From: Rhizophagus sp. LPA8_4_AMF
Taxonomy: Eukaryota; Glomeromycota; Glomeromycetes; Glomerales; Glomeraceae
Assembly (NCBI GenBank): GCA_021464525.1
Contig: JADRCO010001286.1
Span: forward strand, 1-20,626
Reading direction: 5' to 3'
DNA: 20,626 bases
Both the position numbers and the translations under genes were made by a program. The notes beneath the pieces are model-generated. The model saw only the letters and a program-made list of their open reading frames with translations. It was not told the DNA's origin and searched no databases. Below, piece after piece: positions 20,019 to 20,626 of this stretch. The first letter of the stretch is position 1; each line of letters begins with the position of its first letter.

Positions 20019-20624
20019 ATGGGAAAGAGTCAACTAGAAATACAGTACACTTACTTTCAACAACAAGAAAAGTTATCGTACACTGGTGCTAATGTCTTAT
20101 ATTCACAATATTGAGGAAATAGTCATGTTCTTTTGAATAAAGGTTCATTAGAAAAGAACGATAACAGGTTACTTATTATTACAAATAATAAGAGTTTTCA
20201 AGAGAAATATAATTCTGTATATACAGTCCTTTCTGATAGACATGCAGCAAATGTTAAATATAAAATTTCAAAATATTTGATTAGTGTCTTTTATGCATTA
20301 CCCTTAAAAAAACATATTAGAGACCGTTATTTTGGTCGTATTCGCATTTTACTCTTAGAAAAATTTATATCAATCAATGATCGACTAAAGAAAATATGTA
20401 ATAATAATCGAGAAACTAAAACTTATATTCGTTTTAGTTACAAACATTCTACATGGTACTTTGGATTCCATATTCCTTGTAAATTTTGTAAGATAGCATG
20501 CGCGGTGGTAATGTCAAATAACTGTGCTATATGTGTAAAATGTAAACCGCTTATAATTAAAACACCAAACTTCCAATTAAATTGTTTACATCTTCTTCTT
20601 TTTATCAAAAGAAAAGGAAATTAG
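20019..20624 (+). pseudogene. Unrecognised Cys-rich reading frame interrupted by one TGA
   Basis: From the ATG at 20019 the frame reads MGKSQLEIQYTYFQQQ and runs for 31 codons to a TGA at 20112-20114. The same frame then continues open for 169 codons (GNSHVLLNKGSLEK...) to a TAG at 20622-20624, two bases before the window ends. Downstream of the TGA there is no ATG until about residue 160 of the joined frame, so that part needs the upstream start, a missed intron or an outside exon. The second part has mixed, protein-like composition with a basic helical middle (about KKHIRDRYFGRIRILLLEKF). It ends with a cysteine cluster: CKFCKIAC and, after a short gap, CAICVKC, which could bind zinc. I do not recognise the family. 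It could be a relic of a repeat-family gene with a single stop, or a real gene if the TGA is an error or is spliced out. Confidence 0.45.
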
Positions 20625-20626
20625 TG

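Noticed and set aside
20112-20114. TGA read as selenocysteine
   Set aside because: Fungi of this kind generally lack selenoproteins, the flanking residues (QY-TGA-GN) do not resemble a redox motif, and I see no SECIS-like structure.
1-20626. tRNA, rRNA genes, CRISPR arrays, bacterial operon signals
   Set aside because: I looked for cloverleaf-like GGTTCGA boxes, rRNA-like blocks and regular spacer repeats and saw none; the gene structure is eukaryotic.

Overview
The window reads as nuclear DNA of a filamentous fungus, most likely a Mucoromycota/Glomeromycotina genome of the Rhizophagus type (inference). The grounds are very AT-rich spacers, genes with many short introns (about 62-150 nt, mostly GTA..TAG), fungal protein families (LRG1-type LIM-RhoGAP, MAK32-like kinase, DSF2/Chs4-type Sel1 protein, AIM41), retention of CDT2 (absent from budding yeast), and decayed hAT and DIRS/gypsy-like elements. 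All gene models below were spliced by hand; reading phase is kept across every junction used.

Layout. Positions 1-2158 are transposon debris: a broken hAT-like transposase (minus strand, about 226-735), a short imperfect tandem repeat (1026-1083) and a frameshifted reverse-transcriptase scrap with a YLDD motif (about 1565-1760). Positions 2159-2872 (+) hold an AIM41/YqeY-like mitochondrial protein. It converges on an FBXO9/Hrt3-like F-box gene at 3118-4841 (-, six exons). That gene shares an 800-bp divergent upstream region with a large LIM-RhoGAP gene at 5642-9619 (+, eleven exons, 1017 residues). Next come three minus-strand genes in tandem: an intronless CDT2 WD40 gene (10209-11696), a PfkB/MAK32-like gene (12196-13592) and a Sel1-repeat gene (14255-15954).

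From 15955 to about 20018 there are about 4 kb of AT-rich DNA with no gene I can support. It contains a 261-bp foldback (MITE-like) element at 18807-19067. At the right edge an unrecognised Cys-rich reading frame (20019-20624, +) is interrupted by one in-frame TGA.

Functional links. FBXO9 and CDT2 are both substrate receptors of cullin-RING ubiquitin ligases (CRL1 and CRL4). The LIM-RhoGAP and the Sel1 protein belong to families tied to Rho1 signalling, cell wall synthesis and polarity. I see no operon-like logic; this is an ordinary euchromatic gene cluster flanked by repeat-rich DNA. The most useful leads are a tandem ACGCGT (MCB-like) pair upstream of CDT2, the catalytic Asp-to-Asn change in the MAK32-like protein, the 18.8-kb foldback element, a 45-bp in-frame minisatellite in the Sel1 gene, and the interrupted orphan frame at the end.
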